From contig VWZX01010004.1 of assembly GCA_013399015.1 (NCBI GenBank), forward strand, positions 868,001 through 932,000: DNA of 64,000 nucleotides. Direction: 5' to 3'. Below are positions 49,763 through 63,203 of the stretch, in pieces. The stretch's first letter is position 1. The number at the start of each line of letters is the position of its first letter. The DNA is from Galbula dea (Eukaryota; Chordata; Aves; Piciformes; Galbulidae). The notes under the pieces are model-generated. The model ran no database searches, was not told the DNA's origin, and was given only the letters and a program-made list of their open reading frames with translations. The position numbers were made by a program, and so were the translations under genes.

Positions 49763-51771
49763 CCCACAAAATTTCTAACCACAAAATCCCACACAGTCAA
49801 TACTCTCACTAGCAGTCAGGCAAGTACCTTTTTCCTCAGCTAGTAAAACTTCAGCATGGACGACAAAGGTAACTAAATTCTGTGGAAAGCAAGACCACCT
49901 AAAACAGTCCTTTTATAGGACTAACAAGATTTAGTCTCTTTTCTTACCTCTCTAGACACAGATATTTAAGGAAAATAGTGCATGGCCAGTCTGCTTTCAA
50001 TCAAACCCCCAAATACTTCTGCTTATTGAAAGAGCTGGATAGCACATTAGTTCATTATGAAAGTACTTATAGTAAAAGATAAGAGCTCATATTAACAGTA
50101 GCATGTTAGCTGTTGTGCAAACATTGTGATAGGGCTGGGATTTGCAAAACTCCAAATCATCCTGAGGCATGTCTGCAAATGAATAGCTCCTCTTGGGTTT
50201 ACAGACTTCTAGTCTCAATGAGTAATTTTGAGAGCAAGTTCTGGAGGAGACTGCTCTTCATCAAAAAGATATAACCTTCAACAGAGGGGAAACACTCAGG
50301 AACTATTTCTGTACTAACCTGCTCATTTATGTGGTGCATTGTACAGTCCCAAAATATTAAGCTCACTTGAGAAAGTTAAGTTACAACAGAAATATGTAAA
50401 TTACAGAGAAAGTAGCTAAAAAATCCTGATCTCTCAAGTACAGCAAGAGGAGGGAAGGAAAAGACCATGAAAAAGCTAGCTGCACTTTAACAAAGCAAGA
50501 GGAGAGCAGGCTTGCCATGAAAAGAAGTGCTGCCTGCTTCCAAAAGGCCCTTAAGCTATTCAGCTAAGAGAACGAGATGTCCAGATTTTAATGCCTACTC
50601 TCTGCAATTTAAAGCACAGAAGCGAACCTAAGTCTTAACAGGTAGCACACAGTCCTCCAACCACAAAAATAATAGCAGTGTCTTGGGAGAAAAGGGCAGG
50701 AGGAAGTTTGAGGAAAGGAAAATGTAGAGATGAAAAGAGAGCAAGTTTTAAACTTTTGCTGCTAGAGCTAACATTCAAGTTGAACAAAGCTTGAATAACT
50801 TAGTACTTCTCAGAGAGCCAAACTTGAATTTTCCACAGCCTAGGTAAGAACATGGAATGAAAGCTATGTTTTTGGCTCTATGGTAAGGACAAGAAAGGAC
50901 AGCAAAGCAGTGACTGAATCAACATCTTCCACACCCCAAAGAGCGCTACAGTCTGTAAACCACAGAAGCCACCTGCTGCTTCTTGACTGGAACACAGAGA
51001 CCAATCCAGGTTTGAGAACATTTTTGAGGAAAAAAACCCAAGCAGCTCTAATTGTGTTATATTAAGATGAGTTTTCTTGGCAAATGTACATATTCAATAC
51101 TAGCCGTGATGTCTCTAAGAAAGAGAGCTCACAATCAAAATCATCTGAACAGCAACTTTTTTTTTGTCAATACTGATAATAAAGAGAAAAATGAGGAAAG
51201 TCAAACATAAATCCTCCTCCATAAGGAAAAATACTTTTAATTCATGTATAAATTGAGTATTAGCAGGCTTACAATAAAACTCACTCTCTTTAGCATATTT
51301 TGCCCTTGGACTGCAACATATACGTTTATACTTTACAGTGATATCTCACTGAGAAATCTGAGCCATGTACCACCTCCCATCTAGAAAAAGCTATTCTTTA
51401 CCAGAATAAAAACAGAATACTGCACCACATTCTGACCACATCATCCCCAGAAAGATACGAATAAACCAGAGAAGTTCAGAAAAAAGGAAAGAAAGGAGGT
51501 AGCCACATAAATCCTTAAGCACTGAACTGTCTGGTACTTTATGGGAAAAGACTAAAAGTTTATGCAACCTAGTTGATTAATTATTTATTACATTGAGAGA
51601 AATGAAGTGAAAAGACAAAAATGAACACTCTGAATCAGAACAAGCTTCAAGCAGGGAGAAACTATTCTGAAGCTGTTCAACTCCCTCCTGGAAGAGTAAT
51701 GAAGCTCTTATTGCTTGCACTGTTTAAAATTAAGCCAGAGCAATGAGGAATGATGAATCATGAACAATTTA

Positions 51772-51786
51772 TTTTTTTTTTTTTTT
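51772..51786. repeat. Poly-T run
   Basis: Fifteen T in an AT-rich context. Confidence 0.85.
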
Positions 51787-52539
51787 ACTCAATATGCATT
51801 TATGAACAAAGATTACTGGAGGGACTAAGAATTTATTTATGGAAGCAATGAGATGCAAATATACTAATGCTTATTTATGCACACTAATTTTCCAAGTATC
51901 ACTGAGATGTACTTTAGTCACTTCAAGGATCCCCATTACACTTTCTGTTGATGCCAAAAACCACTTTGGTGCTGGCAGTGTCTTCACTATGTGATCAGAC
52001 TGTAGCTGCTTTAGCATCTGTATTCCCAAGGCATAAATAACTCTGCAATCAAACATGTTCAACAAAATGGATTTCTGCATTAATTTTCATTTTGTATTTA
52101 AAAAAAAACCAAAGTAGTGAAAGTTTTAACTTGTGCTAAGGTGCCAAGAGCTTATACTTTAACAGTTAGTTATGACAGATTTGCAGGAGAGTGTTCCAGT
52201 GAAAACATGACTAATGACCATTCCATTCATATTCATCAGGTGTGCTAATATATAGAGCAAACTTGCTTTATTTTTGACCTTTGTCAAACCTGAAGCTTTC
52301 TACATCTTTGCAAGACAATATTTTTTGAGATAGATTACTTTTGTGATCTGAGATGCCCATTTCTAAATGCAATTTACTTCAGACACGCATTAAATTATAG
52401 TAATAAAGATCGTCATCTTGTTCCCTAGCTGCAAAGTATTACAAAAATTATGTTATACCAATCAGAATATGAGCAGAAATTTTAAATGCATTCCTTTAGA
52501 AGGGAAGGGGAACCCATTACAAACTAGGATGTCTAGAGA

Positions 52540-52610
52540 ATCCTGCTCTGACAGGAGGGTTGGACTAGATGATCTTTTGAGGTCCCTTCCAACTCCTAAC
52601 ATTCTGTGAT
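52540..52610 (+). mobile_element. CR1 LINE 3' terminus, sense (about 70 bp)
   Basis: AGGAGGGTTGGACTAGATGA, then TCTTTTGAGGTCCCTTCCAA, CTCCTAACATTCTGTGAT: the diagnostic CR1 3' end. The fragment is very short; the adjoining 52500-52540 may be a few more degraded bases. Confidence 0.92.
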
Positions 52611-55600
52611 AACTTCAGAGAGTGCTGCACCCTGTGGACTGATTAAAACTGTTTGGAGCTATCACAAATCTCTACATCTTGCTGAAGGATGAAATACTAG
52701 CACTCCTACAGAAGCCATGGCACATCAAGTTGGCCCTAGCACCTTACACATGGTCACTGTAACAGCAGAGACACTCACCTTAAACTTTGACAGAGAGATG
52801 CTAACTCTTTCTACTGACCAGTCTGGAAAGTGTGAAAAATCTGACAGTTTTCAAGCAAACTGTGCTTTAAAATAGCCAGATATGTTACACACACCTAGCA
52901 GTACCTATCAGAAGCTACATTTGGAAGAGTTACTGCTACCACCATGAATTAGAGCTTCAGATGCAGCTCATATCCTCCCACCATGTGACAGAGACTGAGC
53001 ATCACCTGTAGCTTTGCTAACAGCAATAGGTGAAGGGCATGAGACACTGCAGCCCTTCCTTGCTTGGTTCAGACCCCAGCGTTCAGCCCCAGAGAATACC
53101 AGTGCAAAACCACTAATGTTTGTGGATATATGAACATGACAGCAAGAAGATGGAGTAAGGAGGTGACATCATTCAGGATGCAGCACTGATGAGGTAAGTG
53201 TGGAAAGAGCTCTGGCATCCAATTTTTTTTAAGTGATAAATTTTGGAAAGGACATTAAGAAAAGCTAAAGCAATTATCTACTGGCTGGGAAAAGCCCTGA
53301 GGTGAAATGCCTTGTCCAGCACAGAAGCCTTCCAAACAGAGGATGATCTTTTGTCTCTGTAAGTAAGCCTGAAGACAGATGAAATGATACAGGAATGAAG
53401 ATTTGGAACAGGACTAGGAGCAGTTTCACAAGTATTTCATTCTCCTCAGTTCTGTGTGTTACAGCAAGATTTTTTGGCTATTGGTGCACAGACCTTTTCA
53501 ATAAACATGAAATGTACAACCCCAAATTGCTTCCTATTTTATTCACAGAATACATACAACTCAAAATGTTTAACATTTGAACATACTTATAAGTTGTAAT
53601 GTGCTTTTTAAAACACTTAATTAAAAGCCTTTATTTAACTGGAGTTTGGGGGCTGAATTTAAGCTATTCACAGCTTTAGATTCTCCTGCAATTTGAGTGG
53701 TTTAATACAGAATTTGTATACTCAGAATATATACTACTTAAAACAAAACAGAATAAATAAGAATAATTTTGAACAAAGTAGTCACACTACAGAATTAGGA
53801 CACAATAGTTCATTAAAGATGCAAAACAAAGAAGATAACTTGAAAGCCAGGACTACAGGATCAGCAAAAAGACCACCACTGAAATAATCCAATACTGGTA
53901 AGTGCCATACAGTATCTTTCTAAATTTCTTCCTCATGCTATACTGCTTATGAAGTGCCAGATTCTTGCTTAGGATACCTAAACTACACAGAAAACAGTGT
54001 ATACTTGCTGTCAGTTCTTACACTCCAGCTGAATGCTCTTCCAGGCAGAAGCCACCACTTTTTTAATGTTTTTATAGAGCTAACAAAAAAGGAAAATGTC
54101 TCTACCCAAAGTCTATTCGAAGCTTGGATTATTGAAAATAATAATACACCTTTAAATAACATTGCTAAACTTATGACACTTATTAGATGGATAACTATTC
54201 ACCCAGATCTCTGCATAAAGTCTGCCTTTCTTAAGCACACCACCTCAGAGTTTCACTTCTGCTGGTGCTTTGCCTTTCCCCAATTATTCAACCAGACCAG
54301 CCTGTGCTCCTAGCTCTGGCCAACAGAAAGGTTTGCAAAGCCCTCTTCAAAGGCAAAAAAATAAACAGAACGGTGCAATCACTAATGAAAGCAAAAGGAT
54401 AAAGCAACAACTTTAAAATGCGAGAGGAAAAAAGACAATCTGCCACCTCCTATCCCTGGCCATACTTCAGCTCGAATTCACCAGTCAACAAGATCCTTCT
54501 CTGCTGAAACTTAATTCAGATACAGAGAAACCAGAAAGATTTCCAAGTCATATACAGATATAAGCAGCCTTTGAGGCATCCAGACATTTCTGTTTAATCT
54601 ACAAGAGCATTTTCTTCAACAGGCATCAACCAAATTAGTAAACTTTTATCTTCTAATCCAGCTTCCACACATCTAATAACTGCAGCAGTTTTACAGTGTA
54701 CTTCAGTTATTTCTTCGATGGCACTAAGAACAGAAACCAGAGCACTTCAGGTTATTTTCAGCATTTATGAATGGCCAACATAGGAGGAGAATATCCCATT
54801 TCTCTCATATCTGGAGCATCACCCTTTCAAATAAAAATGTTCACCTCGAAGTCAATAAAGGGCAGTCTAGAAAAATAACCTGCACATTTTAGTAAGTTCA
54901 AGACTTCAAAGGCTGCACCCCGAGTCTTTTGCACAAACCCCATTTGCTGCAAAGTTCATATTCTGCCTAAACCACTGACTACTGTCATATTTGGTGCAAC
55001 TTTTTATGGGTGGAAAGATAAGCAGCAGGGCAGCAAAAAGAGGAGGTTTATCTATGGCAGCTAATCTTCTCAATCAACAGCACTCAGCTCTGCTTAACAG
55101 CCGTTGCCAAGTAACAGGGACCAGCTTTTCTTATCGGCTTCATAATGTTTCATTGACTATTCAGACTAGAATAGAAAGCTGTGACACTCAGGGTTATAAG
55201 CAGCACAAAATGAAAATGGCATATTATGTGGGATGAAGAAGAGAAATCTTTTAGCTTCACCTTATCTGGACAGTGACTGTTACTCCTCCCCTCTCGCCTA
55301 TAAACCTATCCCCTTCCCCCAAAAAATCATCTATCATCTTCTCTGGTTATTTTAATATCACAAAACCAGAAAAGTGTATCTACATAAACAATATTTTATT
55401 TTTTAACATTGTTGGCAGTTCCTCAGCAATTCACCAACATCACTGATAGCTCTTACTCAGAGAGACAAGGGTTGAGCAGATCCCTATTCCATTACTGAAA
55501 AGCAAGCATCTATTGCTTATTCTGAAGCTACTGAAGCAGCTTCAATGCTTTTAGGGATGTCTTCTCACAGAAGGTGGGATATTCCTCAAACTTGGGTAGC

Positions 55601-58600
55601 CATGACTAGAATAAGAAGGTGCATCAACGCAAAACTGACAGCATTACATTTCTTTAACAGTATTACAACTTCTCTCTCCTGACACTATCTCTGCACAGAT
55701 TCTGACTTGCAGTTTGAATGTTGCTGCTCTTCATGTACTGGAACACAAGTAGCAAAGCTTTATTACACCTCTTCTGATTACTTTTTTCTATAATCACTTT
55801 TTCTGAATATCTGGTCTTCTTTCAGTTAAAAAATAACTTGAAATATACTCCCAAAACTCACTCGCACTAATGAACCTGGAGTTTTATCTAGACAAAATAG
55901 TTAGATGACCTAGTACAGACTTATCAACTTCACCAACTCTTCTGTATTTCACCATTAATGAGAATAAAAACATTTCAAACAAATTAAATTATTATTTCTA
56001 ACATTTCTTTTCATATAAAATGCATGAGTTTTAAGGAAAGAGTTAAATTTGATTCAGCCCATCAAATCTTGCATGCAAGACTGGACAAGTAAATTAAGAG
56101 TATAGCTGCTATAGGTTTTCTCCAGAGGGAGGGGCACATCCTAAAGGTGATTTGGCTAAACTAAAATCTAAATCCCTAAATTAAATAGATAGATGCCTTG
56201 ATATGAATAAAGTCACAAGGCTCAACCATAACAAAAGAACAAACTAAATAACCTGTGATTCAGCCTTAGCTGAGGTACTACTATCAGTTTTCACACAGCT
56301 TAGCTTTTCAGCTAATGAACACTAAATGAGGCATTACACCTATTTTAACTTGCTTAAGTGCAGTAGAAAACATAAAAATGTTGAATTGTCTTCAATATAT
56401 TAAATACCTTATAAACTTATTACTAATAAAGGTCTATAAATTTATCATTCTTTGAATCCATTTGAAATTATTACTATTTGAATTATTTCTGGAGAATTAT
56501 TATATTTCCAAATACATTCCCTTCACTATGTTGTTTTATTTCCAATACATTCCCTTCAGTACACTTCCATGAAGATGTATAAACTGTAGAGAAAAGCTGA
56601 GAACATCAGTAATTTTGTTCTTAAGACTTCTGGGTTTTGCTTTAGGTCAGGTAGAGAATGTTAAGATTTTAGTTATGGAAAGCTGACAAGGTTCATTAAA
56701 AGCCAATGACATCACAGACTAAAGAAGCAAAATGTATTTCATCTTTTCACCTTGGAAGCAAATGCAGCCTTTTATAATGAGGCCTCTTCAGCCATGACCT
56801 CATACTGCAACACAGAAGCACTGCAGGTGACTGCAAGACTCAGTTTTAAAGTCCCACCAAAAATAGTGCAAGAACTCTTGAGGCCTGTATTAGGATCTAT
56901 CCATCACCTGAAGTTGCTTGTTAAAGTACTAGAACAAGAAAAAACAGCTGATTCTCTGGCAGCTCATAAAAAGAGTATCATATCACAAATTTCCATTTAA
57001 ATTTCTCTTTGAATAGTGTCTAATTGTCCCTTTACTCCTCTGCCATATCAGCAGTGACATTACTTCTGAACAGTCACAGCATGATACCCAAGGGTCAGAT
57101 TTTCAAAGCTGAGCACCTACACTTAAAGAGCAAAGGAATAAAAATATCACATGGGAATAGGTGTGGAGATCCCTTATTTTGTGTGTATATAAAAATCAGT
57201 CATATAGCCTGTGTCACAGACAAGCAGATACTAACACCTGCAAGTGCAGATGCAAGAAACATTTCTATATTATGATGTACAAGCTATGGAAGATGGCTAG
57301 GCCAAAATCAGAGCAGAGGTTACTGCTGCTCTTTGGACTTCTGTCCCACAGGGATTCTGTTCCAGAACTGTAATCTTAAAATCCCTGCAGTGTTGTTTAA
57401 GTCCCTTCATACTTCTGGTATCTGGAATGGAAATTAGAAGTGGAAGGAGTTAGCTAAAGAGAAGCTAACAACGTTAAACAGACATTAAAATAAACATTTT
57501 GCAAAATAATATGAAAAAAATTTACTTTAGATTGAGTACAAAATCTTATACTCAAAAACAACAGGCCTGTCAAGAATGACAGAGAACTAAGTTTCCACAC
57601 AGATCTATCATTAGGCATTATTCTAGTAGAACCACAGGAAGTGCTCTCTTTATACCTACAAGCTAAACACTTATGCAAAGCTGCTTCCATACATTTAAGG
57701 AATTGATTTCAACAGCACCCTGGTTTGGAATTTTTTTTTTTGTAAGAAGGCTTCAGAATAATTTCTACAAAACCAACATGGATCATCTTTAATTACTGCA
57801 TTGCAACCATGGCTATTTAAAAACCCAGTCTCAGCAAAGTAGATGACAAACATTAATGAGCAGTAATGCACACATGGTATTGTAAATGAAAGGATAATGA
57901 AAGCAATTTATTTGAAAATTAAAATATGATTAAGAATGGCAGCCTGTACTAGGACCCAGATGCCAACAGAAAGGAACCCATGCACAAGCAGACTGTCATT
58001 AATTTGGGAACCATATGAAATTGCTTTCCTTTCTTTGACAGTTTTTAATATAAAGTATCTTAACTAATGGATAGCAGGTATACACTGAAAGCCCCAAGAC
58101 CTATGGAGGTTTTTAGAAGAAATGAACACTAGAAGGAAAGTCTCCAAGAGGAGAATCTCAGAGAGAGTACAGTTAGAAGGTATTTCAAATTTTAGGTAGG
58201 ATGAATTACACTCTGCAAAAATGCCTCTCTGAAGAGATGTCAGTTCTTAACTCACACTGAGTGCCTAAGCTCAAGTCAGGTGAGCCTAGAGCATATCTCC
58301 AACAGAATGAGCTCATACTAGCACCTAATTAGGAACAGGATGCTTGGGGAAAACCAAAAAGCAGGTGCACTGAACTTGGCTAAATGCATGCAGAGGAGGT
58401 CTAAAAGCAATTTGACTATGATAATATTCTCTTTCACGTATGTTAATTAGACTTTGAGATCATGCAAATATGTTTACAATCTAAACTGGTTCTATATACA
58501 GTATGGGATGGGTGGTAGTTCAAGTCTCCATCACTTCAAGGACCTCTGTACTTTGCTCCAGATCAATTACAGCATGCCTTGAAAAACAGAATTAGTGTCA

Positions 58601-59114
58601 GGTACTAGAATAAAGGCTTGTCTATCTTTTTAAAGTGCTTATCTCAAGTCACTGTTGACACAACAGCAAACCATATTCAGCAGCTGGCTATTAAGTTATC
58701 ATATATACCCATATTTAAGCCTACAATTTTGAAATTTTCAATTTAAATAACTTCATCTAGCAATGCCAGGGGTGCTTGTACTCCATGACACATTACTAGA
58801 CCATGTCTCCAAGGCCTACAAATATGTCAGGATGTAGAAAAAAGTCACTGAGAAAGGTTTCTCTTTCTAAAAGTATCCTGATTAAGCAGAATAGGGAGCT
58901 ATGCCAAAGGACCACTCCATCTTGGTGATACTGAGGCCCTGTGGTTTTGTTCCAGCTGCAGCAGGTCAGGGTCAGGTATCAAACATTTATCAGTTTGATT
59001 TCAGAAATTAAACATAGTCCTTTGGATAGCTGTTCTCAGAGACCTTAACACAACACAGCCAGCTGGTCAACAGAGGTAATAATCCTACTGCACTCAACAT
59101 ATGTGCATAGTCAC
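52611..59114. other. Intronic DNA with no recognised gene
   Basis: AT-rich sequence. The open frames (for example plus 53954-54313, 119 codons; plus 56752-57000) carry no recognised domain. One near-tandem duplication is listed separately. No intact transposon was recognised. Confidence 0.6.
56504..56562. repeat. Near-tandem duplication of about 34 bp
   Basis: ATTTCCAAATACATTCCCTT (from 56504) recurs from 56538 as ATTTCCAATACATTCCCTTC, followed in both by a similar CAxTA. One A is lost and a few bases differ. Confidence 0.75.
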
Positions 59115-59574
59115 TTTGAGCACTGTGTGCAGTTCTGGCCCCACAATTTAAGGAAGATATAAAGGTCCTTGAACGTGTCCAGAAGAGGGCAAGAAAGGTG
59201 AAAGGTCTGGAAAGAACATCCTATGAGGAACAGCTAAGGATCTTGGGTTTACCTAGTTTGGAGAACAGGAGATCAAGGAGGGGAAGTGCTGATCTCTTCT
59301 CCATGATATCCCAGTGACAGTACACATAGGAATGTTTCAAAGCTACATCAGGGGAGGTTTAGACTGCATATTAGGAAGCACTGCTTTACCAAAAGGGAGG
59401 TCAAACCACTGGAACATGCTTCCTAGACAGGTGGTCAATGCCCCAAACTTGTAGGTGTTTAAACAGTGTTTGGACAATACCCTTAACACACTTTAACTTA
59501 GTCAGCCCTGAACTGGTCAGTCAGTTGGACTAGATCATTATAGGTCCCCTACAAGTGAAATACTTAATTCTAAG
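59115..59574 (+). mobile_element. CR1 LINE 3' fragment, sense, about 460 bp, older
   Basis: Sense CR1 blocks can be followed in order: GTGCAGTTCTGGCCCC, TGTCCAGAAGAGGGCAAG, CTATGAGGAACAGCT, GGGGAGGTTTAGACTGCATA, TTAGGAAGCA, GGTGGTCAATGCCCC, then a degraded 3' end with GTTGGACTAGATCATTATAG and AATTCTAAGG. It is more diverged than the copy at 15914-16553. It covers nearly the same part of the element in the opposite orientation. Confidence 0.9.
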
Positions 59575-62559
59575 GTTCAGCTTCAAAGCAAAACAAAACA
59601 CTACGCTACTGTGAACAGCATTTTGCAGTGTATTTACTAAAATATTTATGTAGTGTTTACAAAATACATAGAACAAGGAAAATTAAGATAACTAATCAAA
59701 AGCTTTTCCCCATGCTTTCTTGAATAAATGTATATTTTATGTATATATGTCGCTTATCCTCCTATCAAAAGACATCCAAGGAAAACAAATTTCATCAGTA
59801 TGGCTCCTAAGAATTGATATTTTCCATTGTACCTAAGCTCTGAAGAGAACTTCCTATTCCTTGGCTGCTCAGTAAACACAAATCCTCCTAGCAAGGATGT
59901 ACACTGTTGAACACTGCAGACATCTTCCATCCATTTTTGTCTTGGATAAGATACTAGATATAATAAATTATGTATCTATTACAAATGTAGAAGTAAACAC
60001 TTAATCATCTAAAACAAAATGACAAGTTTTTAATGGTAACAGCTGTACCCCAGCTGAGCTGAACTGTTACCTTATCACTACTAACAACACAAGAATATCA
60101 AGGAAAACAGTGTTATCTGCAGAACTCCATGCCTTAACAAAAGGTTATTACCTGGTCACAATACTTTTTATTTTTCCTTTTTTCTTCCCCTCTCCTACTG
60201 TTGCATTGCTTTAGCTATCACTAAATTTTACAAAGATTCTTAAAATTTTCAGCTTCTAATTATTTATTGTCTGTCTGTCAAGCCAATCATTCAACACATC
60301 TTAAAAACTGCTTCAATCTCTGAACAATGCCACTTTTGGGTAGGGGACAAGGGCTAATCACCAACAAAAAATATAAATAGAACCAATGGCTGCTTAAAAA
60401 TATATTTTAATCCTTAAGAAATCCACTGGGATACTAACAAAAGGTGGTTTTGTCTGCAAAAAGGCATTAACATAGCCATTTATAAAACTAATAGGAAAGC
60501 GAGCACAGCTCCAGTAATAATGAAAGTACACTGCAGAATAACATTATGGAAATAGGATACCAAATTGAAGAATTGACCTTGGGGCCCTGGCTTATCCTGG
60601 ATGAAGATGACTTGTGAAATGAAAATTTGGCTGTAATTTGCTCTTGCTTTCCCTAAAAGGTTGAAGGCATTTCTATTCCAAATGAATAGAATGACTGTTA
60701 ATTTCCTACCATTAAGAAGGCTGTTCTCAAATATAGTTATTTAAGTGTATTCAAATACATTTTCAAGTCTTATTTTTATTCTTAGGAAAACAACTGGTTT
60801 TCTGTGATTTCTATCATAGTCAATTTCTAACAGTTAATTTTTAAATCACTTCAGAGAGAAGTACCTTCTACAGTTGAATTAGATGTGCTATGCTTATGCA
60901 TCAAGTGTTTATTCTTGATTTCACAGGATCCATTGCTCTGAGCATTTGATACTATAAGTGAATGTGAAATATAGAACACAAGGACATTTTTTCAAATAAT
61001 TGCCTTACTTTCAAATAATGGCAAAAAGTATAAACTGCTTTAGGAAATAAAACAGCTAAAAATATGAGCTTCATAGTTTTAACATGAGAGGTATTAAATA
61101 ATGGCCATCAGCAAAACTGTTTCAGGGGATGGGTAAATATCCTACTAGGGTGGTTAAAGTCAGAATTGAAATAAGTTAGAACAATGCAGAAGCTACAGAT
61201 GGATCACACTATATGTAAAGATAAAAATTTGCACACAGTAGTGGCCTTGATGGTATGAGGAACATATCAAATAGCATCAAGAACTACAGGAACACATGCT
61301 ATAAGATCCACAAGTCTTCCAGCCTTTTACACCAGTAGTTTTAATTATTGATATCATAATAGTGCCTGACATCCTCAATAATTGTTCAAGGAATATATTT
61401 GAAAAGCAAACATGCAACAAAAGAATCTATCCATACATATATTTACATAACTAAATTTAATATGTGTACGTATATATTTTAATATCATATGCATGCAAAG
61501 CAGAAGTATTTTAAAAACTGTCCCTCAAGGAGATCACATTCATAGGAGTATTTATGGCATTCAGATATAGATACACAAGGAAGAGCTTGGCAATATCAGC
61601 CAGAATGACAAACACTACTAAACACAGTCCAGTTCTGTGGACATACTTTGTATGCTTCACAGAGGAGAATTTCAAAAAGCAACGTGAAGGACAGCTTGAA
61701 GTTGGCCTATGAATGGTTATAAACAGCTTCTGGGAGATAAAAGAGAGAAAGGCAAAGATGCTTATTTGAAAATGAGTACAAAAGCTACCCAAGTTAGGTA
61801 ATAAAACAGAAAAAGGAACTAAAACCTGTATTATTTATAAGAAATAAGCCGAATACACTCTAAATCTATACAAGGTGAGAAAAAATCTCAAATTGCACAT
61901 CTAAAACAGATTACATAAATTTTAGTTTTACCATATTTCAAATTTAAAACCCCCATGCTTTTTAAATTAGCAACCTCTTACAAAATCCTCCTGTTCAATA
62001 TGATTTGCCATTGCCTAGTAAAGTGGAGTCAAGCACAGTGAAGACCTTTCAGAAATCCATCTAAGAAAATATCTTAGTGCACGTCTGGCTGTCTCTTGGC
62101 TGGAGATGGACCACTCTACGCTGCTCAGATGCAGAGCCAGACAACATGCCCTGGTCACTTCTGTAGCCCAAATAGCCACATACTTTTAACACAGAATAAA
62201 GAGGGGGTATTGACTCTCTCCAGATTTTATTTCTTGAAACACCCATGCATGTCACAGCTATCTAACACCGCTAACAGAATTTTGTACAACAGGGAGCACA
62301 GCAAGCGACTTTAAAGCCAAATATAGGATAAGAAAAACGAAAGGAACATCTAATGTGTTGCACACTACACAATTCCTCTGATAAAAATGCATCAAACTTG
62401 ACCTTCAAGATATTTCTCACTTTTTTTCTTTCAAGTTTCTATTTGAAAAGCAGTTCCAGAGCCCATAGTCTTTGGAGAATTCTCTAAGGCTGATTCTGTA
62501 CTTACCCATGAATAGTTACTACCTCTCTGTTCTTATGCTAATACTGGCCTTTAGCTTAA
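59575..62559. other. Intronic DNA with no recognised feature
   Basis: AT-rich sequence with only chance open frames (for example minus 61511-61792, 93 codons, hydrophobic but without a recognisable family). Confidence 0.6.
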
Positions 62560-63005
62560 GTAGCCCTTTTCTTTTCCTGGTATTTTATCAATAACATACT
62601 TAGTTATCAACTACTTTATCAGGTATCATCTGCATATCAGGCATCACCTTTTGTGTAATCTGCAAGGTTAAATAGGATGCCCTCCTTTAGTCTGTTCACT
62701 GACAAGAAACTTCATTCTCTAACTTTACCAGCTTATTTTCTGTATACGCTCCAGTTTCAACTAAACTTTCTTCAAAACACTTGACAAAAATAAATGTCCA
62801 TATGAGTATTCCAGGTGATGTCTTGTTAAGGCTACATACCCTGCTACTTATCTCTTCCTCTCTGTCTTAGATAGACACATACTAAAATTGCCCATAGTCT
62901 TTCATGGTAACATCATTGCTCATCCTTGCTATTATCTCACAGCTGAAAAATACATTCAAGCCCTTCTGCTCCTCTGCATTTCCAACTGAGAGTGTTCTAG
63001 CAGAC
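62560..63005 (-). mobile_element. Possible ancient CR1/L3-type fragment, antisense
   Basis: The C/T-rich run contains TATGAGTATTCCAGGTGATG, CTTGTTAAGGCTACA and AAAATTGCCCATAGTCTTTC, in the order expected for antisense CR1/L3 ('tccagatgaggtctcaccag', 'aaaattgccaatagccttcttgg'). Divergence is high; the call is by eye only and the limits are approximate. Confidence 0.3.
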
Positions 63006-63028
63006 AAACTTTTAGTATCATATTTTTT

Positions 63029-63203
63029 TCTGAGCTGGAAGGGACCCCATAGGGTTATGGGGTCCAGGTCTTAAACCCATGGGGGACACCCCAGGAGTCA
63101 CCTCATGTGCCTGAAAGCATTATCTAGATGCTTCTTAAACTCCGTCAGGCATGGTGCTGAGACTACTTCCCTGGGGAGGCTCTTCCAGATCCCAACCACA
63201 GTC
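63029..63203 (-). mobile_element. CR1 LINE 3' end, antisense, about 175 bp
   Basis: Contains CTGAGCTGGAAGGGACCCCA, GGGGGACACCCCAGGAGTCA, ATGTGCCTGAAAG, GATGCTTCTTAAACTCCGTC, then AGGCATGGTGCTGAG and ACTACTTCCCTGGGGAGGCT. The layout matches the 3' end of the copy at 15914-16553, so both belong to the same or a closely related CR1 subfamily. Confidence 0.9.

Larger units (their letters stand above)
49380..52539. other. Intronic DNA with no recognised gene
   Basis: AT-rich. It contains a 15-base poly-A at 49748-49762 followed by AACCCAC and a 15-base poly-T at 51772-51786. No exon or retroposon body was recognised. Confidence 0.6.

Noticed and set aside
54330..54365. Minus-strand FAFEEGFA, considered as the preceding PTPRN2 exon (CL-EEGLC segment)
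   Set aside because: The cysteines and the CVN ending are missing, a stop follows soon after, and no phase-1 donor is in the right place.
59101..59125. TGCATAGTCAC resembling the mature miR-153, whose gene lies in a PTPRN2 intron in mammals
   Set aside because: The match stops after TGCATAGTCAC (the next bases are TTTGAG, not AAAAGTGATC), it adjoins a CR1 element, it is on the wrong strand for PTPRN2, and no hairpin partner is visible.
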